Assembly (NCBI RefSeq): GCF_013155335.1
Contig: NZ_JABJQZ010000001.1
Coordinates: 1 to 64,000, forward strand
Direction: 5' to 3'
Length of the DNA: 64,000 nucleotides
Source: Nocardioides sp. zg-1230
Lineage (GTDB): Bacteria > Actinomycetota > Actinomycetes > Propionibacteriales > Nocardioidaceae
Part shown: positions 49,970 to 58,786 of the stretch, in pieces
Layout of the letters: each line of letters opens with the position of its first letter
How positions within the stretch are numbered: the first letter of the stretch is position 1
Notes under the pieces: model-generated
Database searches by the model: none
The model's input: only the letters and a program-made list of their open reading frames with translations
What the model was told of the DNA's origin: nothing
Translations under genes and position numbers: made by a program

Positions 49970-52900
49970 TCACGGCGAGGCCGAGCGGAAGACCACGTCG
50001 ACGAAGTAGTTGGTCGAGTTGTAGGAACCGGCCGGGAAGCCGCCCCCGGCGCCGTAGCGGTAGACGCCGTTGCTCCCGGACGGAGCCGTGAGCGGACCGA
50101 CGGTCCGGGGCGTCGCGAAGTAGCCGGGCGAGGCCGCGTAGCGACCGACGGGTGCGTAGTAGGAGACGACGTACGTCGTTCCTGCCGTCACCGCGATCGG
50201 CGTCGCGAACGTCGCGGTCTGCCAGCCGGTCGCCGTCTCGTTGGAGAAGGTGACCTGACCGAGCCGGCTGCCGCCCGCGGTCCACAGCGATCCGACGTGC
50301 GTGCCGGTGTTGCCGGCCCCTTTGTAGAACCGGACCGCCGTGACGGTGCCGTCCTGCGAGGGCGTGAACCGGGTCCCGAGCTCGATCGGGGACGTGTCGT
50401 CCGCCGCCGCGGTGTTTGGGGTGACGTCCGCGAAGAGCGACGTGGTGCCCGCGTCGTCGAAGCCCGTGGTGAACGACCACGTCTGCGTCGCCAGGCTCGC
50501 CCCCTCGGTGGAGGCCAGCCCCGAGACCTCCACGGTGTAGCCGGTGTCGGCCGCCAGCGGCGAGGCGGGCGTGAAGGTGACAGTGCGTCCGTCGCCCGAC
50601 AGCGCGGCCGTGCCGGCGACCGGCGTGCTGCCGTGGGAGAGGCTCATCGACCAGCCCGTGGCGAGCGGGGCGGACACGGTCAGCGACGGCTTGGCCGTGA
50701 CCGAGACCTGGCCGGCTCCGGACTGCGGTGTCCTGCCCTCGACCGTGAGGGAGGGAGCAGCACGCTCGAACAGCACGTCGACGAAGTAGTTGGCCGCACC
50801 GAAGGTGTAGGCCGGGAAGCCACCCGTGGAGGAGTAGCCGTAGCGGCCGTTGTTGGTCGCCGGCGCCGTCAGGTCACCCCGGGTCAGCGGGCTGCTGAAG
50901 AAGCCCGACGTCACCGAGTAGTGGCCCTGCGGCGCGAAGTAGGAGACGACGTAGGTCGTGCCAGCCGTGACCTCGAGCGGTTGCGCGAGCGTCGCGGACT
51001 GCCAGCCGGTGGCCGTCTCGTTGGTGAAGGTGACGGTCGCCAGGCGGGATCCGCCGGCCGACCAGATCGAGCCGGTGTGGGTGCCGTTGTTGCCGACGCC
51101 CTTGAAGAACCGGATCGCCTTGATCGTGCCGTTGCGCGACGGGGTGAAGGCCATGCCGAGCTCCAGCGGCGCGCCGTCGTCGGCGGCGGCCGTGTCGGGC
51201 ACGACGTCACCGAGCAGCGTCTGGTTCTGCAGCGTCTCGGCCGACCTGGTGCGGAACGTCCAGGTCTGCGTGCCGAGGACGGCGCCGTCCGCCGTGGTCA
51301 CCCCGGCGAGGGTGACGGTGACGTCCGCCCCGGCCGGCATCAGCGCCGACGGCGTCCAGGTGATCCGCTGCCGGTCGGCGGACAGGACCGCGTTGCCCGC
51401 GACGGCGCCGCCCGCGTCGACCGCCAGCGACCAGCCGGGCTCGACCTGGTCGGACAGGTCGACGACGACCTTGCTGCCCCGCGGGACGTCGAGGGCGCCC
51501 GGGGCGGGCGACTGCGACGTGATCGCGATGCTCGGCGGCGTCTTCTCGAAGACCACGTCGACCATGTAGTTGGTGCTGGACTGGCCGGCAGGGAAGCCGG
51601 GGGCATAGGTGTAGGCGCCCGCCGTCGAGCCCACCCGCAGCGGGGCCCAGGACAGGTCACGCTCGGAGAACGCGTTGAGCGTCGCCGAGTAGCGCCCCGT
51701 CGTGGAGCGGTAGGCCACCGTGTAGGGCGTGTTCTTCGCGATCGGGACCGGGGTGGAGAAGTTCAGCTGCTGCCATCCGCTGGCCGACTCGTTGGTGAAC
51801 GTCCCGGACGCCAGCTCGACGCCGTTCTGGTTCCACAGCGACCCCACGTGGGCACCGGTGTTGCCCGGCGACTTGTAGAAGCGGACGCCGGTGACGACGC
51901 CCTTCACGTCGGAGCTGAACCTCGTGCCCAGCGTCAATGGCACGCCGTCGTTGATCTCGAGGATCGTGGGCGTGGTCTCGTCGCTGAACAGCGAGCAGGG
52001 GCAGACCCCGGGCGGGTTCGGCGGCTTCGCGGTCGTGAACGACCAGGTAGCACCTGAGGCGATCGGGTTGCCCAGCGTGTCCGTGCCCGACAGCGTCGCG
52101 GTGTGGCGGACGTACGACGCCAGCGGCGCGCTCGGCGTGAAGGTGATCGTGCGCGTGGTCGCGTCGTAGGACCGCGTGCCGGCGATGGTGGCGCCGTTGG
52201 AGTCGACCAGGGTGATGCCGGGCGTGCCGGCCGCCATCGGCTTGGAGAAGCGGGCCGAGACCGTCGTCGTGGCCGGGATGGCGCTCGACCCGGGCGCGGG
52301 CGAGTGGCTCATGCCGATGAGCGGTGAGTCGTCGGTGGCCGAGAAGGTCACGTCGACGAAGTAGTTGGCCCACTGGTAGCTCGAGGACGGCATCGTCCCG
52401 GCACCGCCGAACACCCCGGGGGGCTGGGCGCCCCACCCACCCGCGACCTGCATGGCGCCGGTGTCGATGCCGCGGTAGACGAACGCCCACGACTCCGAGG
52501 CGTAGTGACCCCGCGGAGCGGTGTAGGAGACCGTGTAGTTGGCGCCGGCGGTCAGCGGGACGGCCTCCGCGAAGGTGGCCGTCTGCCAGCCGGTCGCGGT
52601 CTCGTTGGCGAAGGTCACCTGGGCCAGGCGCTGCCCGTTGGGACCCCACAGCGAGCCGACGTGCGTGCCGGTGTTGCCCGCACCCTTGTAGAACCGCACG
52701 CCCGTCGCGAAGCCGTCGACGACCGGCGTGAAGCGCAGGCCCAGCTCCACGCCGACGTTGTCGTCGGTGTCGGGGACGGGCGGCGTGACGTTGCCCAGGA
52801 TGCTGCAGGGGCACGTCACCGAGAAGCTGCGGGTGGCCGGGGTGCCGATGTTGGCGCTGTCGTCGATGGCGCGCACCATCACGGCGCTGTTGCCGCGTCC

Positions 52901-54736
52901 CTTCTGCACGAAGCTCGCGGTCCAGGACGTGGTGCCGGTCGCGGCCTTCCAGGTGGCGCCGCCGTCGGAGGAGACCTCCACCCCGGCCACCCGGCCCGCT
53001 GCGTCGGCGGCGGTGCCCGTGACGGTGACGACGTCACCGTTCTTCTGCGCCGCGTCGGCTGCCGGCGTGGAGATCGTGACGGTGGGACCGGCGGTGTCCG
53101 TCGACTTCGTGGCTGCGGCGAGCCCGGCCATCAGCGTCGTCGGCTGCACACCCATGTCGGCGAGCAGGTTGACCTGGGCCTGCTGCATGCGGGAGTCGGC
53201 GACGTTGTCGGGGTACTCCGAGTCGTGCTCGGCGTCGAGCCCGTAGCTCCACTGCACGGTGCCCGCGCTGAAGACCAGTGCCCCGCTCGGAGCCTTGTAG
53301 AGCGTCAGGTGGTGCTTGGTCGAGCCGGGGTTCACCGTGTTGCCGAAGTCGCGCAGGTACTCCGGCACCGCACCGGTGGTGGTGGAGAGCTTGACCAGGC
53401 CCGGTGGACCGAAGCCGTTGTCCAGCGGCTCGTTGGACTCGTACCCGACCGTGTGCGGCGCGAGGGTCGTCGACGAGCCGGTCATGCTGGCGAGGCCCGT
53501 GTTGCGCCAGAGCCGCAGCTTGCCCTCGTCCTGCCGCACGGTCATGGCGAGGTCGCTGAAGTTGACCATGTAGGCGGTGCCGATCAGCCCGTTCTCGGGC
53601 GACCCGCCGCCGTTGGCGGGCGAGGCGAAGCGCGGGTCGCGCCACGTGCCGGTCCACTCGCTGCTGGGGTCGATCTTCGCGTTGCCCCAGGTCTCCTTGT
53701 AGGACACGAGCGTGCGGTAGGGGGTGCGCGAGGAGTCGGCGGAGGGCTCGTAGCGGGTGCGCCAGTACATCTCGTTGCCGGCGAGGAACTGGAGGTTGAC
53801 CCCCGCGTCCCGGGCCGCCTGGACGTTGGCGCGCTGACGGCCGCTCCAGTACTCGTCGTGGCCGACGGAGAGGTAGACCTTGTGGTTGGTGAGGAGGTTG
53901 CCCCGGCGGTCGGTGTCGACGCCGGCCATGTAGGAGACGTCGTAGCCGTTGCGCTCGAGGAAGCGCACGGCGGCGTACTCGGGACCGAAGTAGAAGTCGC
54001 GCCCGGCCGCAGTGCCGCGGGTCAGGAACGGACGGTTGTAGCTCAGCTTGTAGGCACGCCCGTGGGCACCGCCCTGGTAGAAGCTGGAGCCGCCGTAGGT
54101 GTTGTAGGCGTGCCACGTGGTGTCGGCGGTCTGGAAGACGATGTCGGAGGTGCTGGCGTCGTCGCGGACGATGAAGGTGATGTGGCTCGAGTCGCCGTTG
54201 CTGCGCTTGAGGTGGGCGACGTAGACGCCCGACACGGCGGTCGTCGGCACGTTCCACGACGCCGAGACGCCCCAGTTGCCGCAGTCGTAGAGCTCGGTGG
54301 TGGCGTCGGTGATGCAGTTGGGCTGGTTCTGCGGCAGCGACGCACTCGGCGTCACCGACGTGATCTTGCGGGCGCCGAGGCCCTGGTACCACCCGGTGCG
54401 GTAGATGTCGATCGTGTAGGCCGAGGCATCGGTCTTGATCTTGAAGTCGACGCGCTGGCCGATGTTGACCGAGATGTCGGTGGCGAATCCCTGGATGGAG
54501 GAGTCACCCGCAGCGTTGATGTCCCAGATCTCCGGATCGGTGCCGGGCTTGGAGTTCTCGCACGCCACCTTGTTGCCCGACGGACCGCACGGGTCCGCGG
54601 CGTTGGCCGGTGACGGCCCGCCCAGCAGCGCCGGTCCCACCAGCGCGTTGAGTGCCGCGACGAGCGCCAGCACCACGACCTTCAACGTCCAAGCACGCCC
54701 GAGACCCCACTTGCGATTCCCAGCAGTGCTGGCCAT
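49970..54736 (-). CDS. Giant secreted protein: DMFase-like domain, Ig-like modules and four DUF4082 domains
   Basis: A 1588-residue exported protein. A signal peptide ends at about residue 46 (GPSPANA). Residues about 48-540 resemble the N,N-dimethylformamidase beta-subunit-like domain (VACENSKPGTDPEIWDI, SVGHDEYWSGRQR, FLAGNEMYWRTRYE). An Ig-like domain (about 560-640) follows. Four DUF4082 domains (about 644-799, 915-1062, 1174-1322, 1435-1585) alternate with three SbsA/Big_5-type Ig modules. Each DUF4082 has a variant of VRFYKGAGNTGTHVGSLW and ends NYFVDVVF. Probably an extracellular polymer-acting enzyme with carbohydrate-binding modules. First gene of the operon with the flippase. Confidence 0.85.
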   Translation of the reverse strand: MASTAGNRKWGLGRAWTLKVVVLALVAALNALVGPALLGGPSPANAADPCGPSGNKVACENSKPGTDPEIWDINAAGDSSIQGFATDISVNIGQRVDFKIKTDASAYTIDIYRTGWYQGLGARKITSVTPSASLPQNQPNCITDATTELYDCGNWGVSASWNVPTTAVSGVYVAHLKRSNGDSSHITFIVRDDASTSDIVFQTADTTWHAYNTYGGSSFYQGGAHGRAYKLSYNRPFLTRGTAAGRDFYFGPEYAAVRFLERNGYDVSYMAGVDTDRRGNLLTNHKVYLSVGHDEYWSGRQRANVQAARDAGVNLQFLAGNEMYWRTRYEPSADSSRTPYRTLVSYKETWGNAKIDPSSEWTGTWRDPRFASPANGGGSPENGLIGTAYMVNFSDLAMTVRQDEGKLRLWRNTGLASMTGSSTTLAPHTVGYESNEPLDNGFGPPGLVKLSTTTGAVPEYLRDFGNTVNPGSTKHHLTLYKAPSGALVFSAGTVQWSYGLDAEHDSEYPDNVADSRMQQAQVNLLADMGVQPTTLMAGLAAATKSTDTAGPTVTISTPAADAAQKNGDVVTVTGTAADAAGRVAGVEVSSDGGATWKAATGTTSWTASFVQKGRGNSAVMVRAIDDSANIGTPATRSFSVTCPCSILGNVTPPVPDTDDNVGVELGLRFTPVVDGFATGVRFYKGAGNTGTHVGSLWGPNGQRLAQVTFANETATGWQTATFAEAVPLTAGANYTVSYTAPRGHYASESWAFVYRGIDTGAMQVAGGWGAQPPGVFGGAGTMPSSSYQWANYFVDVTFSATDDSPLIGMSHSPAPGSSAIPATTTVSARFSKPMAAGTPGITLVDSNGATIAGTRSYDATTRTITFTPSAPLASYVRHTATLSGTDTLGNPIASGATWSFTTAKPPNPPGVCPCSLFSDETTPTILEINDGVPLTLGTRFSSDVKGVVTGVRFYKSPGNTGAHVGSLWNQNGVELASGTFTNESASGWQQLNFSTPVPIAKNTPYTVAYRSTTGRYSATLNAFSERDLSWAPLRVGSTAGAYTYAPGFPAGQSSTNYMVDVVFEKTPPSIAITSQSPAPGALDVPRGSKVVVDLSDQVEPGWSLAVDAGGAVAGNAVLSADRQRITWTPSALMPAGADVTVTLAGVTTADGAVLGTQTWTFRTRSAETLQNQTLLGDVVPDTAAADDGAPLELGMAFTPSRNGTIKAIRFFKGVGNNGTHTGSIWSAGGSRLATVTFTNETATGWQSATLAQPLEVTAGTTYVVSYFAPQGHYSVTSGFFSSPLTRGDLTAPATNNGRYGYSSTGGFPAYTFGAANYFVDVLFERAAPSLTVEGRTPQSGAGQVSVTAKPSLTVSAPLATGWSMSLSHGSTPVAGTAALSGDGRTVTFTPASPLAADTGYTVEVSGLASTEGASLATQTWSFTTGFDDAGTTSLFADVTPNTAAADDTSPIELGTRFTPSQDGTVTAVRFYKGAGNTGTHVGSLWTAGGSRLGQVTFSNETATGWQTATFATPIAVTAGTTYVVSYYAPVGRYAASPGYFATPRTVGPLTAPSGSNGVYRYGAGGGFPAGSYNSTNYFVDVVFRSASP

Positions 54737-54826
54737 CTCCACCCCACCCTTCACGGCACGCCACTGCGCACCACCGTCCTGATCCTGTTGCCGCGGCATC
54801 CCGAGCGGGCAGCGAGGGGGCCGATA

Positions 54827-54842
54827 TCCCCCATATGGAATA
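54827..54842. promoter_or_regulatory. NarL-type 7-2-7 palindrome, site 11
   Basis: TCCCCCA-TA-TGGAATA. It lies 98 bp upstream of the giant protein (minus strand) in the 111-bp gap after the GT28-like gene. A -10-like CAGGAT is about 45 bp nearer the gene. Confidence 0.5.
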
Positions 54843-54847
54843 CGGCG

Positions 54848-55858
54848 TCAGAGCTCGGCCACCGAGGCCGCTGGAGCCACGGAGGCCACGGCTGCTCGCG
54901 AACGCTGGCGCGGGATCCGCAGCCCGCTGATGTGCAGGGGTGGCGGGTCGCTCACCTTGGTGACCGTGCGGCCGGCCGCGGCCACGAGGTCGCGCGCCTT
55001 GAGGCTGTCGGCGTCGCGGGAGATGCACAGGTCACGGAGCGCGAGCTCGAGCGCGATCGTGAGCTGGTGGTCGTCGACGTGCTCGCCGTGCATCGCGCGG
55101 CGGGGCACCAGGATCGGGCACTTGCCGTTCTCCAGGGCCATCAGCGCGATGCCGGTGCCGGCGTGCGCGACGACGACGTCCGCGGCCCGGATCGCGGCCG
55201 CCATCTCCTCCGACGGCACCCGCTCCCGGCCGTCGATGCCGAGGCCCGTGACGTCGGTGCCGCCGGTCTGCCACAGCACCTCGGCGTCGGCCGGGACCAG
55301 GGGCACCAGCCGGTCGAGGAGCCGGCGGAACCCGTAGCCGTCCTGCGTGCCGAGGCTCACCACGATCGACCGCACCGGACGCTCGGCGGCCGGGGCCGTC
55401 TCGTAGAGCTCCCACGGCGAGGCGAGGAACTGCCAGTGCCCGCGCGCCAGCGCGCTGGACTGGCTGAAGGTGGTGATGCCCGGCACCATCGCGAGCGCGC
55501 GGCCGGACAGGGACGGCGCGTCGAGCCGGGTGGCACTCTCGATGTAGACCGTCTCGATGCCGCGCAGGCGCGCCTGGGGCAGCACCGCGAGCGCCAGCGC
55601 CGCGCCGGTGCTCACGACCAGCGACACGTCGTGGTCGTTGAAGAGTGCCCGGCAGGCCATCGCGTTGCGGGCCAGGGCGCGGGTGTCGCGGGGCGGGCAC
55701 GGCAGGGCCCAGTGGACCCTCTCCCCCGCCAGCAGGGACTCGGTCTGCGGGGTGCGGGGCGTCACCCACACCACGTCGTCGCCCACGCCGAGCCGCGGCC
55801 GCAGGGTGTGCAGCTGCATCAGGTGGCCGCCGTCGTTGGCGACGAGGAGCGTGGTCAC
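54848..55858 (-). CDS. Alg14-Alg13 / PssD-PssE-type fused glycosyltransferase (GT28-like)
   Basis: A 336-residue GT-B transferase. The N-terminal half matches Alg14/PssD: LLVANDGGHLMQLHTLRPRL, a glycine-rich membrane-associated motif, then SLVVSTGAALALAV. The C-terminal half matches Alg13/PssE: IVVSLGTQDGYGFRRLL and VVAHAGTGIALMALENGKCPIL followed by EHVDDHQL, the UDP-GlcNAc-binding site. In most bacteria these are two proteins; here they are fused. It probably adds a UDP-linked GlcNAc- or glucuronate-type sugar to the lipid-linked primer. GTG at 55858 overlaps the aminotransferase stop. Last gene of the 62391 operon. Confidence 0.85.
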   Translation of the reverse strand: MTTLLVANDGGHLMQLHTLRPRLGVGDDVVWVTPRTPQTESLLAGERVHWALPCPPRDTRALARNAMACRALFNDHDVSLVVSTGAALALAVLPQARLRGIETVYIESATRLDAPSLSGRALAMVPGITTFSQSSALARGHWQFLASPWELYETAPAAERPVRSIVVSLGTQDGYGFRRLLDRLVPLVPADAEVLWQTGGTDVTGLGIDGRERVPSEEMAAAIRAADVVVAHAGTGIALMALENGKCPILVPRRAMHGEHVDDHQLTIALELALRDLCISRDADSLKARDLVAAAGRTVTKVSDPPPLHISGLRIPRQRSRAAVASVAPAASVAEL

Positions 55859-56985
55859 GGCCGGCCACCCGCCACGGCGTCGGCCAGCACCTCGACGACC
55901 CGGTCCTGCTGCGCCTCGGTGAGGTGCGGGTGCATCGGCAGCGACAGGATCTCCCCGGCGGCGGCCTCGGCGACGGGAGCCGTCCCCGGTCCGAGACCGA
56001 GGTGGGCGTAGGCACCGGTCCGGTGCACCGGGTAGGGGTAGTGGATGCCCGCACCGACGCCGGCCCGGCCGAGCTCGGCCAGCACCCGGTCGCGCTCGGC
56101 GACCCGGACGACGTAGAGGTGCCACACGTGCTGCCCCTCCGCGCCGGGAAGCGGGCGTCGTACGCCGTCCACGTCGGCCAGGAGGCTGTCGTAGCGGGCG
56201 GCGGCGCGCACGCGCAGCTCGTTCCACTTCTCGAGCCGATCGAGCTTGGCGCGCAGGTAGACCGCCTGCACGGTGTCGAGCCGGGAGTTCATGCCGATCA
56301 CGTCGTGCACGTAGCGCGTCGAGGAGCCGTGGTTGCGCAGGCGCCGCACCTCGGCCGCGATCGTCGCGTCGTCGGTGGTGACCGCGCCGGCGTCGCCGGC
56401 GGCGCCGAGGTTCTTGCCGGGGTAGAAGCTGGTCGCCGCGACCGTGCCGAGCGCGCCGGCGCCGCGCCCGGCGAGCCGGGCACCCTGCGACTGGGCGGCG
56501 TCCTCCACGAGCGGCACGCCTGCGTCGCCGCAGATCTGCGCGAGCCGCTCCATCGGCGCGAGCTGGCCGAAGAGGTGCACGGCCACGACGGCCTGCGTGC
56601 GGTCGGAGATCGCGTCCTCGACCTGGTCGGGGTCGATGAGCAGGCGCTCGTCGTCGCAGTCCACGAGCACCGGCACCGCGCCGATGCGCGAGACTGCCTC
56701 GGCGGTGGCGATGAACGTGTTGGCCGGGATGACGACCTCGCCCTCCGGCCCGACCCCCGCGGCCCGCAGCGCGAGCTCCAGCGCGTCCGTGCCGTTGGCG
56801 ACGCCGACGCAGTGGCCGACGTCGACGAACGCGGCGTACTGGTGCTCGAAGTCGGCGACGGGCGGCCCGTCGACGAACGCGGTCGCGGCGAAGACCGCGC
56901 CGATCCCCGCCTCCACCTCGGCCGCGATCTCCGCGTGCTGCGAGGCGAGGTCGACGAAGGGGACGGTGCTGCTGTTGCTGCTCAT
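55855..56985 (-). CDS. DegT/DnrJ/EryC1 sugar aminotransferase (WbpE/WlbC-like)
   Basis: A 376-residue PLP-dependent aminotransferase. It opens VPFVDLASQHAEIAAEVEAGI, has VANGTDALELAL (cofactor phosphate site), VEDAAQSQGA with the PLP Asp, and SFYPGKNLGAAGDAGA with the Schiff-base Lys at residue 191. The sequence is closest in style to WbpE/WlbC, which transaminates UDP-3-keto-GlcNAc uronic acid at C3 using glutamate. The Gfo/Idh dehydrogenase and WbpD-type acetyltransferase of that pathway are in the same operon, supporting this. ATG at 56985 follows AGGAG and overlaps the preceding gene. Confidence 0.88.
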   Translation of the reverse strand: MSSNSSTVPFVDLASQHAEIAAEVEAGIGAVFAATAFVDGPPVADFEHQYAAFVDVGHCVGVANGTDALELALRAAGVGPEGEVVIPANTFIATAEAVSRIGAVPVLVDCDDERLLIDPDQVEDAISDRTQAVVAVHLFGQLAPMERLAQICGDAGVPLVEDAAQSQGARLAGRGAGALGTVAATSFYPGKNLGAAGDAGAVTTDDATIAAEVRRLRNHGSSTRYVHDVIGMNSRLDTVQAVYLRAKLDRLEKWNELRVRAAARYDSLLADVDGVRRPLPGAEGQHVWHLYVVRVAERDRVLAELGRAGVGAGIHYPYPVHRTGAYAHLGLGPGTAPVAEAAAGEILSLPMHPHLTEAQQDRVVEVLADAVAGGRP

Positions 56986-57626
56986 GCATGGACTCCTGTC
57001 CGGATCGGTCGGGCGGGGACTCCCACCCAGGTCTCTCCTGCGGGTACGTCGTCGAGGACCACCGAGCCCATCCCGACGGTGGCGTCGGCCCCGATGCGCA
57101 CGCCCTCGCGCACGGAGGCGTTCATGCCGAGGTAGGCGGCCTCGCCGACCTCGACGTCGCCGCCGAGGGACACCCCGGCGCAGAGGGTGGCGTAGTCGGC
57201 GACGGTGCAGCCGTGCGTGAGCGTCACGTGCGGCATCAGCACGACGTGCTCGCCGACCTCCACGTCGGCGGTCAGCACCACGCCGTCGAGGGCGATCGAG
57301 CCGCGGCCGACGTGGCAGCTGCCGGGCAGCACGAGGCGCGGGTGGAGCAGCGAGGCGTAGCGCGACGGGTCGAGGCCCACCATGGCGAGCCGGGTGGCGA
57401 CCCGGCGGCGGAGCCTGCCCTTGCCGAGGGTGAGGACGACCTCGTGGTCGACCAGCCCGGTCACCAGGTCGACGCCGCCGAGCACCGGCGCGAGGCCGTG
57501 CAGGGTGCCCCACCGGGCGGGGTCGTCGTCGACGACCTGGACCGGGCCGTCGTGCTGGACGAGGACGGCGACCGCGGTCGCCTCCCGGGCCAGCCCGCTC
57601 GCGCCGACCAGGACCAGCCCGCTCAC
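56982..57626 (-). CDS. PglD/NeuD-type sugar N-acyltransferase
   Basis: A 214-residue acetyltransferase. The N-terminal Rossmann-like part (LVLVGASGLAREATAV) binds the UDP-sugar. The C-terminal left-handed beta-helix has hexapeptide repeats, with LTHGCTVADYATL giving the catalytic His and GVPARPI at the end. This is the PglD/NeuD/PerB architecture that N-acetylates 4-amino sugars from acetyl-CoA. GTG at 57626 overlaps the stop of the upstream aminotransferase, which is its likely partner. The matching UDP-sugar 4,6-dehydratase is not in the window. Confidence 0.86.
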   Translation of the reverse strand: MSGLVLVGASGLAREATAVAVLVQHDGPVQVVDDDPARWGTLHGLAPVLGGVDLVTGLVDHEVVLTLGKGRLRRRVATRLAMVGLDPSRYASLLHPRLVLPGSCHVGRGSIALDGVVLTADVEVGEHVVLMPHVTLTHGCTVADYATLCAGVSLGGDVEVGEAAYLGMNASVREGVRIGADATVGMGSVVLDDVPAGETWVGVPARPIRTGVHA

Positions 57627-58786
57627 GAGCGTCCGGCCGACCCGAGCGCGTCGCACACCCGCTGGTGCTCGGCGTCGCTCATCTGGTGGAACAGCGGCAG
57701 GACCAGCGTCGCGTCGGTGAGCCGCTCGGTGACGGGGAGGGGCGCGTGGGGGCGGTCGGCGTGCGCCGGCTGCCGGTGGGCGGCCATGATCCCGCGTCGC
57801 GCCGAGATGCCGGCGGCGGCGAGGTGCTCCATCATCTGCTCGCGGTCCATCGGGTGCTCGGGCAGGACCTCGAGCCAGCAGGACTGGAAGTTGGTGGTGC
57901 CCCAGGCGGGGTCCCCGACCAGCCGGAGGCCGGGCAGGTCGGCCACCGCGTCGGCGTACCTCGCGGCGAGCTCACGGCGACGCACGACCATCTCGGGTAG
58001 CCGGCCCAGCTGGACCAGCCCGACCGCGGCCTGGAGGTCGGTCATCCGGAAGTTGAACCCGACCTCGTCGAAGCTCTCGGGCGGTGCGAGCAGGCTCGCG
58101 TGCCGGTCGGCTGCCGAGACGCTCATCGCGTGCTCGCGCAGGCGGCGGGCGCGGTCGGCCCAGTCGGCGCGCGAGGTGGTGAGCATCCCGCCCTCGCCGG
58201 TGGTGAGCAGCTTGCGGGGGTGGAAGGACCAGGTCGCGAGCTCCGCCTCCGCCCCGACCGGACGACCGTGCGAGGTGGACCCGGCCGCGCAGGCCGCGTC
58301 CTCGACGACCGTGATGCCGAGCGGGTCGCACCAGGCGCGGATCGCCCGCAGGTCGAGGGGGACGCCGCCCTGGTCCACGGCGATCACCGCGCGCGTCCGC
58401 GGGGTGACCACCGTGGCGATCGTGGCAGGCGTGAGGTTGCCGGTGACGGGATCGACGTCGGCGAAGACCGGCGTGGCCCCGACGTAGATCGGCGCGTTGG
58501 TGGTGGCGACGAACGAGAACGACGGCACGACGACCTCGTCGCCCGGGCCGACACCGGCGACGACGAGGGCCAGGTGCAGCGCTGTCGTGCAGCTGCTGAG
58601 CGCGACCGCGTGGGCGACCTGCTGGGACTCGGCGAACGCGGCCTCGAACTCGGCCACCCGGGGCCCCTGGGCGACCCAGCCGGAGCGCAGCACCTCCGAG
58701 ACGGCGGCGACCTCCTCCTCGCCCAGCCACGGCTGCATCACGTTGATGCGCGTGAGCTGCTGCTCCACCTCGTGGTCGATGCTCAT
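57623..58786 (-). CDS. DegT/DnrJ/EryC1 sugar aminotransferase (second copy)
   Basis: A 387-residue PLP aminotransferase. Signatures are MQPWLGEEEVAAVSEVL, SSCTTALHLAL (phosphate site), VEDAACAAGS, and SFHPRKLLTTGEGGML with the Schiff-base Lys at residue 192. The last motif is characteristic of PglE/PseC/ArnB-type 4-aminotransferases rather than of the WbpE type encoded at 55855. With the acetyltransferase it overlaps, it could make a 4-acetamido sugar (bacillosamine-like or perosamine-like). ATG at 58786 overlaps the epimerase stop. Confidence 0.88.
   Translation of the reverse strand: MSIDHEVEQQLTRINVMQPWLGEEEVAAVSEVLRSGWVAQGPRVAEFEAAFAESQQVAHAVALSSCTTALHLALVVAGVGPGDEVVVPSFSFVATTNAPIYVGATPVFADVDPVTGNLTPATIATVVTPRTRAVIAVDQGGVPLDLRAIRAWCDPLGITVVEDAACAAGSTSHGRPVGAEAELATWSFHPRKLLTTGEGGMLTTSRADWADRARRLREHAMSVSAADRHASLLAPPESFDEVGFNFRMTDLQAAVGLVQLGRLPEMVVRRRELAARYADAVADLPGLRLVGDPAWGTTNFQSCWLEVLPEHPMDREQMMEHLAAAGISARRGIMAAHRQPAHADRPHAPLPVTERLTDATLVLPLFHQMSDAEHQRVCDALGSAGRS

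Noticed and set aside
49280..52057. 925-codon plus-strand open frame
   Set aside because: Antisense to the giant DUF4082 protein, whose domains are clearly recognisable on the minus strand.
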